Of a DNA stretch of 5,288 nucleotides, positions 1 to 5,288 are shown piece after piece. Position 1 is the stretch's first letter. Every line of letters begins with the position of its first letter. A program made the position numbers and the translations under genes. This stretch comes from Desulfurobacteriaceae bacterium (lineage in GTDB: Bacteria; Aquificota; Aquificia; Desulfurobacteriales; DQVG01), in assembly GCA_015661865.1 (NCBI GenBank), contig DQVG01000011.1, positions 1 through 5,288 on the forward strand, written 5' to 3'. The notes beneath the pieces were generated by a model. That model ran no database searches. It was not told the origin of the DNA and was given only the letters and a program-made list of their open reading frames with translations.

Positions 1-297
1 ATTTTGAAAGAAAAAGAAAATGAAATTATAAATATAAAAGATAATAATAAAGTTTTGTTAAAATTTAAAAAATTAGATGAAAACTTTTATTTGATTTCTA
101 AATTTTCTTTGAAATTTTTAAATACTTTTATTCAAAAAGGTATTATAAAGGGAGGAATGATTCCTAAGCTCCTATCTTGTAAAACAGCTTTAAAAAGAGG
201 GGTAAGAAAAGCTCATATAATAAACGGTAAAGTACCTCACAGTATATTGCTTGAAATTTTTACAAAAGAGGGTGTAGGAACAGAAATTGTTCTTTAG
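1..297 (+). CDS. argB: Acetylglutamate kinase, C-terminal fragment (5' end outside window)
   Basis: Acetylglutamate kinase phosphorylates N-acetyl-L-glutamate with ATP, the second step of cytoplasmic arginine biosynthesis. The frame is open from base 1 (ATT), so the gene enters from the left. 98 residues are visible before the TAG at 295-297. The C-terminal half is diagnostic: GGMIPK (residues 51-56, where K56 matches the conserved catalytic lysine, K217 of the E. coli enzyme), then [17 protein letters not shown] and GVGTEIV at the end. The HIINGxxxHxxLLEIF...GxGT pattern is the form found in kinases of the P. aeruginosa and T. maritima type, which are usually inhibited by arginine. That inhibition is inference here, because the N-terminal helix is not visible. 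Odd point: residues 3-30 are a lysine- and asparagine-rich stretch with no clear counterpart in familiar ArgB proteins. The neighbouring operon is convergent and unrelated. Family assignment is secure; activity cannot be judged from this fragment. Confidence 0.88.
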   Translation: MLKEKENEIINIKDNNKVLLKFKKLDENFYLISKFSLKFLNTFIQKGIIKGGMIPKLLSCKTALKRGVRKAHIINGKVPHSILLEIFTKEGVGTEIVL

Positions 298-322
298 AAC
301 CACTTTGTAAAATTATCCCACA

Positions 323-357
323 AAGGGGGAGGCAAGAAACCTCCCTTTTATTTTTTT
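323..357 (+). terminator. Intrinsic terminator of argB
   Basis: A stem pairs 323-332 (AAGGGGGAGG) with 340-349 (CCTCCCTTTT): ten pairs, two of them G-T, around a 7-nt loop CAAGAAA. On the + strand a run of T broken by one A follows, reaching 357, which is a typical Rho-independent terminator 26 nt after the argB stop. The right arm overlaps the echF stop codon (348-350). Read on the minus strand the same hairpin is followed only by GTGGGATAATTTTAC, so it would be a weak terminator for the ech operon. Confidence 0.8.
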
Positions 358-815
358 GATCCCTTTTTATCAGAGGGAGGTTGTTTTTTTGCTTTTTTTA
401 ATGCTTCTTGCCTTTTTTTAGCTAAAGCTATTTGCCACTTTTTTTTACTTTCTTGAGCTCTCCTTTCTATTTCAAACCACTTTTCGTTTGGATTATCCTC
501 TTGAGTACCTGGCTCTGGGACAATGTTAGTTTGAATTAGAGCTCCATCCTTGGGGCAAGCTCTTACACACTCTCCACAATATATACATAAAAATGGATTA
601 TAATTAAATTCCAAATTTCTAGAACCATCTTCAGGATAAATAAACTTTATCGCATCCACTGGGCAAACTAATTCACATTTAGTACAAAATATACACTTTT
701 CTTTATTAAAAACAATTAAACCTCTATAACCCTTTGGTGCTTCAGTTCCAATTCCTGGTAAAGTAGCAGGTTCAGAAAAAAGATTTTTTAAAGATTCTAT
801 AAACATTTTAAGCAT
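348..815 (-). CDS. echF: Ech hydrogenase ferredoxin-type subunit EchF (NuoI-like, 2x[4Fe-4S])
   Basis: This peripheral-arm subunit relays electrons between soluble ferredoxin and the EchC cluster. The 155-residue protein has two classic [4Fe-4S] motifs: C41-x2-C44-x2-C47-x3-C51-P and C77-x2-C80-x2-C83-x3-C87-P, spaced as in NuoI and bacterial 2[4Fe-4S] ferredoxins. The N-terminus is short (about 40 residues) and contains PKGYRG, which resembles the NuoI/EchF lead-in. The start at 815 is chosen because GGAGGG (822-827) lies 6 nt upstream. The frame remains open to a TTG at 863, but that would overlap the echE C-terminus and has no suitable ribosome site. Residues 124-155 form a strongly basic tail (13 Lys and 1 Arg in 32 residues), probably helical then disordered, which looks longer than usual for this family. 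It is the last gene of the operon, 16 nt after echE, and its stop codon lies inside the argB terminator hairpin. Confidence 0.92.
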   Translation of the reverse strand: MLKMFIESLKNLFSEPATLPGIGTEAPKGYRGLIVFNKEKCIFCTKCELVCPVDAIKFIYPEDGSRNLEFNYNPFLCIYCGECVRACPKDGALIQTNIVPEPGTQEDNPNEKWFEIERRAQESKKKWQIALAKKRQEALKKAKKQPPSDKKGSKK

Positions 816-821
816 ATTTGT

Positions 822-827
822 CCCTCC
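822..827 (-). promoter_or_regulatory. echF ribosome binding site
   Basis: GGAGGG on the minus strand sits 6 nt before the ATG at 815, in the 16-nt gap after the echE stop. It sets the echF start at 815 rather than at the upstream TTG (863). Confidence 0.85.
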
Positions 828-831
828 ACAA

Positions 832-1917
832 TTATCTAGCTGTACAAGACATACAAGGATCAAAACTAGTTATTATAGCGGGTACATCTGCATAATTTGC
901 ACCTACAAATAACTCCCTAAGTACAGGAATATTGGAAAAAGTAGGGGTTTTTACTCTTACTCTAGTTAAAATTTGTTTTCCATCTCCTCTTACATGCATA
1001 AAAAGTTCCCCTCGAGGAGCTTCCCACCTACAAACTGATTCACCTTTGGGAAGACCTTTAACTTCTTCTTTATAATTACCTTCAGGTAATCCATCTAAAA
1101 TATTCCAAATAATTCTTAATGAAACAAAGATTTCATCTAATCTTACTAAATTTCTTGAATAAATATCTCCATCTTTATAAACAATCATTTCAAACCCAAG
1201 ATCTCTATAAGGTAACGCATCAAATTCAGCTCTTGCATCCGTTCTAACGCCGGAGGCTCGAGCTACAGGCCCAGCAGCATTATATTTTTCTGCCATTTCC
1301 TTTGAAATAACTCCAATCCCTTTCCATCTTAAAGATAAAGTATAATCATTCATATATAAATCTTTAAACCAGTGAATACGATCTTCCAATTTTTTTAATT
1401 TTTTTCTTAAAATTTTTTCTACTTCTGGAGTTAAATCTCTATTAACTCCCCCTATACATCCATAATCATATTGAACCCTATTTCCAGTTAAAATTTCTAA
1501 ACATTCCATTGCAAGTTCTCTATCTCTAAAAAGATGCATAACTAAATTTTCATATCCAGCAGCCTCGGCTACATGAGCCATAGCAAATAAATGAGAGTGA
1601 ATCCTATCAAGTTCATGAACAAGTACTCTTAAATATTTAGCTTTTTTTGGAGGATCAAATTCTAATATTTTTTCCACAGCTGTTATATATGCTAAAGCAT
1701 GAGACATAGCACAAAGTCCACATATTCTAGGAATTATATAAGCTACTTGTTTATAATTTAGTTTAGTTTGACAAGCTTTTTCTATGCCTCTATGAACATA
1801 TCCAACATCTACATCTACATTTACAATTTTTTCATTTTCTGTTTCAAAAATAAATCTAACCGGTTCAAGTAAAGTTATATGTTGACTTCCAAATGGAACT
1901 ATCATTTTATTTTCCAT
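832..1917 (-). CDS. echE: Ech hydrogenase large (NiFe catalytic) subunit EchE (NuoD-like)
   Basis: This is the catalytic subunit, which holds the NiFe(CN)2CO centre where protons are reduced to H2 or H2 is oxidised. The 361-residue protein has both cysteine pairs needed to bind the metal: RICGLC (C66, C69) with H73 shortly after, and DPCMSCTAR at the very end (C355, C358). Their presence separates a real hydrogenase from the NuoD/FpoD/MbxL relatives that lost them. Family landmarks include GYVHRGIEK (39-47), HELDRIHSH near residue 105, and EAPRGE (299-304). The protein ends three residues after C358, so there is no C-terminal extension of the kind removed by an endopeptidase in most NiFe hydrogenases. 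This is a known trait of some Ech enzymes. The start at 1917 has AAGGAGG 9 nt upstream, inside the end of echD; M5 is a less likely alternative. Assembly would still need Hyp maturation proteins, none of which are encoded here. Confidence 0.95.
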   Translation of the reverse strand: MENKMIVPFGSQHITLLEPVRFIFETENEKIVNVDVDVGYVHRGIEKACQTKLNYKQVAYIIPRICGLCAMSHALAYITAVEKILEFDPPKKAKYLRVLVHELDRIHSHLFAMAHVAEAAGYENLVMHLFRDRELAMECLEILTGNRVQYDYGCIGGVNRDLTPEVEKILRKKLKKLEDRIHWFKDLYMNDYTLSLRWKGIGVISKEMAEKYNAAGPVARASGVRTDARAEFDALPYRDLGFEMIVYKDGDIYSRNLVRLDEIFVSLRIIWNILDGLPEGNYKEEVKGLPKGESVCRWEAPRGELFMHVRGDGKQILTRVRVKTPTFSNIPVLRELFVGANYADVPAIITSFDPCMSCTAR

Positions 1918-1920
1918 AAT

Positions 1921-2274
1921 TTATGACCTCCTTAAAGGTGCGGGTGGACTATCTGGTTCCAAAAAGAGACCTTTTTTTGCACCTTCTATATTTAAACCAA
2001 ATAAATCTGCAAGTTCAGCTTCTGAAAGCCAAGCAGATGGAATAATATCTACAATAGAAGGAATAGTATCTTCATATGTAGCATCTACGGAAAAAGCTAT
2101 TGGTTTATCCATAACTTCATATTTTGCAAAGAACCATTTTATATTTACTTTCCCATTTCCCAAGTCAATAGCATTTATAGTAATAAAGTGATATTTAGAA
2201 GGATCATAAAAATTTTTTATATCTTCTTTAATTTTTTCCAAGGAAGATTCTATGACCTCAAAATTTTTATACAT
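1921..2274 (-). CDS. echD: Ech hydrogenase subunit EchD (NuoC-like)
   Basis: This small soluble scaffold subunit of the peripheral arm corresponds to the 30-kDa (NuoC) subunit of complex I and packs against EchE and EchC. It has no cofactor-binding cysteines. The 117-residue protein is far shorter than NuoC, as expected for EchD. The N-terminal two thirds is poorly conserved alpha/beta sequence. The C-terminal third (84-117) carries the family signature: SEAELADLFGLNIEGAKKG, matching the NuoC pattern E-x-x-DLFGI-x-F-x-G, followed by a proline-rich end with PLRRS. The start at 2274 is supported by AAGGAGG 6 nt upstream. The gene lies 11 nt after echC and 3 nt before echE. Its last codons (AGG AGG TCA TAA) double as the ribosome site for echE. 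Identification rests as much on position in the operon as on the motif. Confidence 0.88.
   Translation of the reverse strand: MYKNFEVIESSLEKIKEDIKNFYDPSKYHFITINAIDLGNGKVNIKWFFAKYEVMDKPIAFSVDATYEDTIPSIVDIIPSAWLSEAELADLFGLNIEGAKKGLFLEPDSPPAPLRRS
1927..1933 (-). promoter_or_regulatory. echE ribosome binding site inside echD
   Basis: AAGGAGG on the minus strand, 9 nt before the echE ATG at 1917. Six of its seven bases are the Arg-Arg codons near the end of echD, so ribosomes finishing echD pass directly over the echE initiation site. Confidence 0.8.
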
Positions 2275-2280
2275 TTATAG

Positions 2281-2287
2281 CCTCCTT
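2281..2287 (-). promoter_or_regulatory. echD ribosome binding site overlapping the echC stop
   Basis: AAGGAGG lies 6 nt before the echD ATG at 2274. Its two A residues are also the last two bases of the echC TAA stop codon (2288-2286). This arrangement favours re-initiation by ribosomes terminating on echC. Confidence 0.8.
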
Positions 2288-2855
2288 AATCGCATTTTGT
2301 AACTTCTAGATTGTTTTTTATATATTTATTAACTAAATCATGAATAATTTTTCTTCTATCTACTGTTTGTCCATGGAGTACCATTTTAGAAAGAGTTTCT
2401 TCAAATTCTTTTTGAATTACAACCGGAACTTCTATTGATTCTTTTGTTTTTATTTTCCAAATTTCTATAGCTTTCTTTATACCTTTTAAAATTGCTTCTG
2501 GTCTAGCTGTACAACCTGGAATATATACATCTACAGGTATGAATCTATCCACTCCATTTTCTACATTGTACATATTTCTAAAGGGACCTCCCGTGCAAGC
2601 ACAGGTTCCTACGGCTACTACAACTTTAGGTTCAGGTATTTGCATATATAATCTTAAAAGTCTAGCTCTAGTTCTTTTAGTTACAGGACCCGTTACAACA
2701 AAAATGTCTGCTTGTTTAGGATTACCTTTATTAATAATTCCAAATCTTTCAAGATCATATTTTGGTCCGAGACAAGCTAATATTTCAACATCACAACCAT
2801 TACAACTTCCACAATTATAATGCAGTATCCATGGAGATTTTATTTTGGCACTCAT
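2286..2855 (-). CDS. echC: Ech hydrogenase small subunit EchC (NuoB-like, proximal [4Fe-4S])
   Basis: The small subunit carries the single [4Fe-4S] cluster next to the NiFe site and passes electrons between EchE and EchF. The 189-residue protein shows four conserved cysteines in the expected arrangement: C18 and C21 in CNGCDVE, C85 in VGTCACTGG, and C115 in PGCTARPEA. The NuoB tandem CC pair is replaced by this CxxC form, as in group 4 hydrogenases. C15, C28 and C87 are extra. The segment ADIFVVTGPVTKRTRARLL (49-67) is a standard family block. The start at 2855 is chosen because GGAGGT lies 7 nt upstream and its ATG overlaps the echB stop as ATGA. The frame also allows a TTG at 2870, but that TTG overlaps the ribosome site itself. 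The C-terminal ~60 residues after the core are less conserved and charged. It has no transmembrane segment, consistent with the peripheral arm. Confidence 0.93.
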   Translation of the reverse strand: MSAKIKSPWILHYNCGSCNGCDVEILACLGPKYDLERFGIINKGNPKQADIFVVTGPVTKRTRARLLRLYMQIPEPKVVVAVGTCACTGGPFRNMYNVENGVDRFIPVDVYIPGCTARPEAILKGIKKAIEIWKIKTKESIEVPVVIQKEFEETLSKMVLHGQTVDRRKIIHDLVNKYIKNNLEVTKCD

Positions 2856-3697
2856 ATTACATACCTCCAAAGAGCTAAAACAAATATATTTAAAGCAGCT
2901 AAAGGTAATAATACGAACCAGGCAAACTTAATCATTTGGTGAAAATTTGCTCTACAAGTTGAATTATCTAAAGCATTTATAAATAAAAATACTAGTAAAG
3001 ATAAAGCTAATCCTAACCACCAATGAACTCCAGTAAATAAAAACACAATAGCAAATACGAAAACATATTCTATCCATTTAGCTGTATATATAGCTTCATA
3101 AAAAAATCCACTATATTCTATCTCTGGACCACCAATAATTTCCTGATGAGCTTCAGAAATGTCAAAAGGAGATTTTTTTAATATAGCAGGAATGATTAAA
3201 ACAAAAGCTATGAAAACTAAAGGTAAATATAAAATTGGAAGTCCAGAGTACGAAAGTATATCTCTAACACTCCAACTGCCTGTAACTAAAAATAATCCTA
3301 CTGCAACTAAAATAAGAATAGGTTCAACACACATTAAATGAATAATTTCTCTTAAAGATCCCATTACACTATAGGGAGACAGTACACTAAATCCCCCAAT
3401 AATTAAAAAAGCTAAAGCTAAAATATGTAAAAAAAGACCAACCAAAATATTTGGACCACATAAAAAGGCGGCTAGTGTAAACCATGTAGCAAAGAAAAAA
3501 GCTAAGCCCATCATACTATGGAAAGAATGAACTTGAATAGCTCTTTTTTCTACTAATTTAATAAAATCATAGAAAGGTTGCAGTAAAGGTGGACCTTGAC
3601 GATTTTGCATTCTAGCTTTTACAACTCTTTCAAATCCATATATAAAACCACCTATTATAGGGGATAATATCGCTATTGTTTCTAGCATCCAAGCCAT
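2852..3697 (-). CDS. echB: Ech hydrogenase membrane subunit EchB (NuoH-like)
   Basis: This integral membrane subunit anchors the peripheral arm and is thought to form the junction where redox energy reaches the ion channel. The 281-residue protein has about eight hydrophobic helices. Two NuoH-family cytoplasmic loop motifs are clear: ARMQNRQGPPLLQPFYDFIK (28-47) and SPFDISEAHQEIIGG followed by PEIEYSG (176-197). The acidic residues D179, E182, E186, E192 and E194 correspond to the conserved loop that faces the quinone site in complex I and the EchC cluster here. The ATG at 3697 overlaps the echA stop by one base (TAATG) and has GGAGGT 8 nt upstream. M4 is a weaker alternative. The 3' end overlaps echC by 4 bases (ATGA). 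Length and topology match EchB/HycD-type proteins, and no key motif is missing. Confidence 0.94.
   Translation of the reverse strand: MAWMLETIAILSPIIGGFIYGFERVVKARMQNRQGPPLLQPFYDFIKLVEKRAIQVHSFHSMMGLAFFFATWFTLAAFLCGPNILVGLFLHILALAFLIIGGFSVLSPYSVMGSLREIIHLMCVEPILILVAVGLFLVTGSWSVRDILSYSGLPILYLPLVFIAFVLIIPAILKKSPFDISEAHQEIIGGPEIEYSGFFYEAIYTAKWIEYVFVFAIVFLFTGVHWWLGLALSLLVFLFINALDNSTCRANFHQMIKFAWFVLLPLAALNIFVLALWRYVI
2863..2868 (-). promoter_or_regulatory. echC ribosome binding site inside echB
   Basis: GGAGGT on the minus strand, within the last codons of echB and 7 nt before the ATG at 2855. It decides the echC start in favour of 2855 over the TTG at 2870. Confidence 0.85.
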
Positions 3698-5288
3698 TAG
3701 ATCATACCTCCACCGAAAATAAGAGTAATAGCTATAAGTGCTAACGCTATAGACTCAATGTAAGGAGAGGTCTTTTCTAAACACACTGGAGTATAAGTAC
3801 TAACTTTAACTGGAATAGTTTCACCACAAAGATATTCTGGAACCCTATCCGCTTTAAGATGAATTTTAAATGCAAGTAAAGGTATTACTATAACAAATGC
3901 TAAAGCTGCAATAATTACCCAGAAAGGTAAAGAAAGATTTCCAACAACTAAGTCTAAAGTATCTAATTTTAAAGGTAATCCTATTCCTGTAATATGGATA
4001 ACAATAGGATTGAAAAATTTCTGAACTAAGGGAGTAATAAATAATGTTCCTAAAAAGGCTGCTAAAACATATAATAAGCTAGGATAAAGATAAGTTTTAG
4101 GAATACGTTCTACTTTAACTTTCATAGCCTCCTCATTATGGGTAACAATAAGACCAAGAACTTTTAAATATAAACTTGTTAACGAAACTCCACCTATAGC
4201 TAACATTATCACAGTAATAATATGAGCAGCTCTATTTAATAATCCTGCAACTTCGGAAAGAGTGAACCATTTTGCAATAAACATTGCAAATGGAACCATA
4301 GTCATACTTAAAAGACCAAAGAGAATAAAAAGTACAGTTATTGGGGCTTTATTAATAAGACATTTAATATCATATATAGACTTTGCATTATAAAGTTTTT
4401 CTATTACTCCCGCTTCTAAAAAGAGTAAAGCTTTAGAAATAGCATGGAATAACATTAAAATTAATGCTGCCGTAATAGCTATTGGTGTTCCGATAGCACC
4501 TGCAAGCATCATTAAAGCAAGGAGTGCAATTGTGGAGTAAGCCAGCATTTTCTTAAAGTAATTTTCTTTTAAAGAAAATAAAGCAGCAACTACAAATACA
4601 AAACCGGTAGTAATTATTAAAAGCTTTGAAAGTAAGGTCCCTGATATTACTGGAGATAATCTTAAAATAAGATAAGGAGTAATTTTTACCATAGTAGCTG
4701 AATGTAAAATTGCAGAAACAGGTGTAGGAGCTACCATTGCACCCAAAAGCCATTTATGAAAAGGAATTTGAGCACCTTTAATTAAAGCTGCCATAACAAA
4801 AAATGCTAGAGGAATTAAAGATAGTACTGTAGGTCCAATTTTTAATATGTCGGTAAAATGGGATACACCATAATAGTGAACTAAAAAAAGTAATCCTATT
4901 AAAATGGCTATTCCTCCTATTTGATTCATCCAAAGAGCTAAAATAGAGTTTTTAATAGAAACTTTATCCATTTTAAATCTAATTAAAAGGTAAGATGCTA
5001 GTGTTGTAGTTTCAAATAATGCAAAGAACCACTCTAAATTATTTACACTGACAGCAAAATTCATAACTCCTAAGAACCAAAGCAAAATAGCAACAAAAGG
5101 GGCTACTTTTGTTTCATCTTCATCTGCCATATATTGATTAGCAAAAATAACAATTAAAGATCCTACTAAACTTACAATTAAATACATAAAAGCAGATAAC
5201 TTATCAATATAAATATTAGGAGTTATTGAATGAGGCATAATGCTCAGAACCCAAGTTAAAACAAATATTTGAATAGCAGTTAAAATAG
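3697..5288 (-). CDS. echA: Ech hydrogenase antiporter-like membrane subunit EchA (NuoL-like), 5' end outside window
   Basis: This large membrane subunit is related to NuoL and Mrp antiporters and is believed to carry the proton or sodium translocation path. The frame has no stop up to the right edge: 16 hydrophobic codons precede the ATG at 5238, reading on into a helix and then PNIYIDKLSAFM, which matches the NuoL segment before TM4. 529 residues are visible; EchA proteins usually exceed 600, so about 100 are missing. Counting from the internal ATG as 1, the antiporter residues are present: E76 (FALFETTTLASYLL), K154 (ALIKGAQIPFHKWL), the block APTPVSAILHSATMVK (170-185), LAYST (232-236), K269 (HAISKALLFL) and K323 (MFIAKWFTLSE). 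The C-terminal part has EYLCGE and a last helix but no long NuoL-type lateral helix. The final codons contain the echB ribosome site, and the stop overlaps echB by one base. Confidence 0.92.
   Translation of the reverse strand, partial: ILTAIQIFVLTWVLSIMPHSITPNIYIDKLSAFMYLIVSLVGSLIVIFANQYMADEDETKVAPFVAILLWFLGVMNFAVSVNNLEWFFALFETTTLASYLLIRFKMDKVSIKNSILALWMNQIGGIAILIGLLFLVHYYGVSHFTDILKIGPTVLSLIPLAFFVMAALIKGAQIPFHKWLLGAMVAPTPVSAILHSATMVKITPYLILRLSPVISGTLLSKLLIITTGFVFVVAALFSLKENYFKKMLAYSTIALLALMMLAGAIGTPIAITAALILMLFHAISKALLFLEAGVIEKLYNAKSIYDIKCLINKAPITVLFILFGLLSMTMVPFAMFIAKWFTLSEVAGLLNRAAHIITVIMLAIGGVSLTSLYLKVLGLIVTHNEEAMKVKVERIPKTYLYPSLLYVLAAFLGTLFITPLVQKFFNPIVIHITGIGLPLKLDTLDLVVGNLSLPFWVIIAALAFVIVIPLLAFKIHLKADRVPEYLCGETIPVKVSTYTPVCLEKTSPYIESIALALIAITLIFGGGMI
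3706..3711 (-). promoter_or_regulatory. echB ribosome binding site inside echA
   Basis: GGAGGT on the minus strand, 8 nt before the echB ATG at 3697. It is formed by two of the three glycine codons that end EchA (GGG-M-I-stop), so the site is entirely within echA coding sequence. Confidence 0.8.

Noticed and set aside
303..325. Small inverted repeat CTTTGT / ACAAAG beside the argB terminator
   Set aside because: Only six pairs with an 11-nt loop, and it competes with the stronger terminator stem; likely chance.
816..863. Longer echF starting at TTG 863
   Set aside because: Would overlap the conserved echE C-terminus, and the extra residues do not resemble EchF. The ATG at 815 has a well-placed GGAGGG.
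2539..2820. 93-residue open frame on the + strand
   Set aside because: Lies wholly antisense to echC, which has all its cluster motifs; no ribosome site and no family resemblance.
2856..2870. Longer echC starting at TTG 2870
   Set aside because: The TTG abuts the GGAGGT ribosome site that serves the ATG at 2855; the five extra residues add nothing conserved.
3159..3341. 60-residue open frame on the + strand
   Set aside because: Antisense to echB and low in complexity; a by-product of hydrophobic codons on the other strand.
4553..4753. 66-residue minus-strand frame rich in Cys, Tyr and Phe
   Set aside because: Out-of-frame reading of echA; its composition is what a shifted membrane protein gives in AT-rich DNA.
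348..5288. Respiratory complex I (nuo) operon as an alternative identity
   Set aside because: The large subunit keeps both NiFe-binding CxxC pairs, NuoJ/K/M/N are absent, and the six-gene order is that of Ech.

Overview
The window is AT-rich (roughly one third G+C by eye) and tightly packed. Strong GGAGG-type ribosome binding sites precede every complete gene, and AGA is a common arginine codon. It suggests an anaerobic, low-GC bacterium that makes its own arginine and uses a ferredoxin-linked hydrogenase. A thermophilic lineage is possible. I cannot place it more precisely from the sequence.

Layout. At the left edge, on the + strand, is the 3' end of argB (acetylglutamate kinase), which stops at 297. 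Right after it is a hairpin plus T-run acting as an intrinsic terminator (323-357). Everything from 348 to the right edge is one minus-strand operon. In transcription order it is echA (5' end beyond the right edge), echB, echC, echD, echE and echF. This is the full six-subunit gene order of an Ech-type (group 4) energy-converting [NiFe] hydrogenase. The two transcription units converge, and the argB terminator overlaps the echF stop codon. No stretch over 300 bases lacks a gene, and I see no RNA genes, insertion sequences or CRISPR repeats.

How the genes work together. EchF (two [4Fe-4S] clusters) and EchC (proximal [4Fe-4S] cluster) carry electrons between reduced ferredoxin and the NiFe centre in EchE. 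EchD is the small NuoC-like scaffold. EchB (NuoH-like) and EchA (NuoL-like) form the membrane arm that couples H2 chemistry to ion translocation. Junctions are very tight (TAATG, ATGA, or 3-16 nt gaps). Several ribosome binding sites lie inside the preceding gene, so the subunits are probably translationally coupled and made in fixed ratio.

Three start or end corrections matter. The NuoL-like frame stays open through the right edge, so the ATG at 5238 is internal and echA is partial. echC starts at 2855 and echF at 815, not at upstream TTG codons. I found no sign of an undescribed system. The oddest points are a long lysine-rich insertion in the argB fragment, the absence of a C-terminal extension on EchE, and the very basic tail of EchF.
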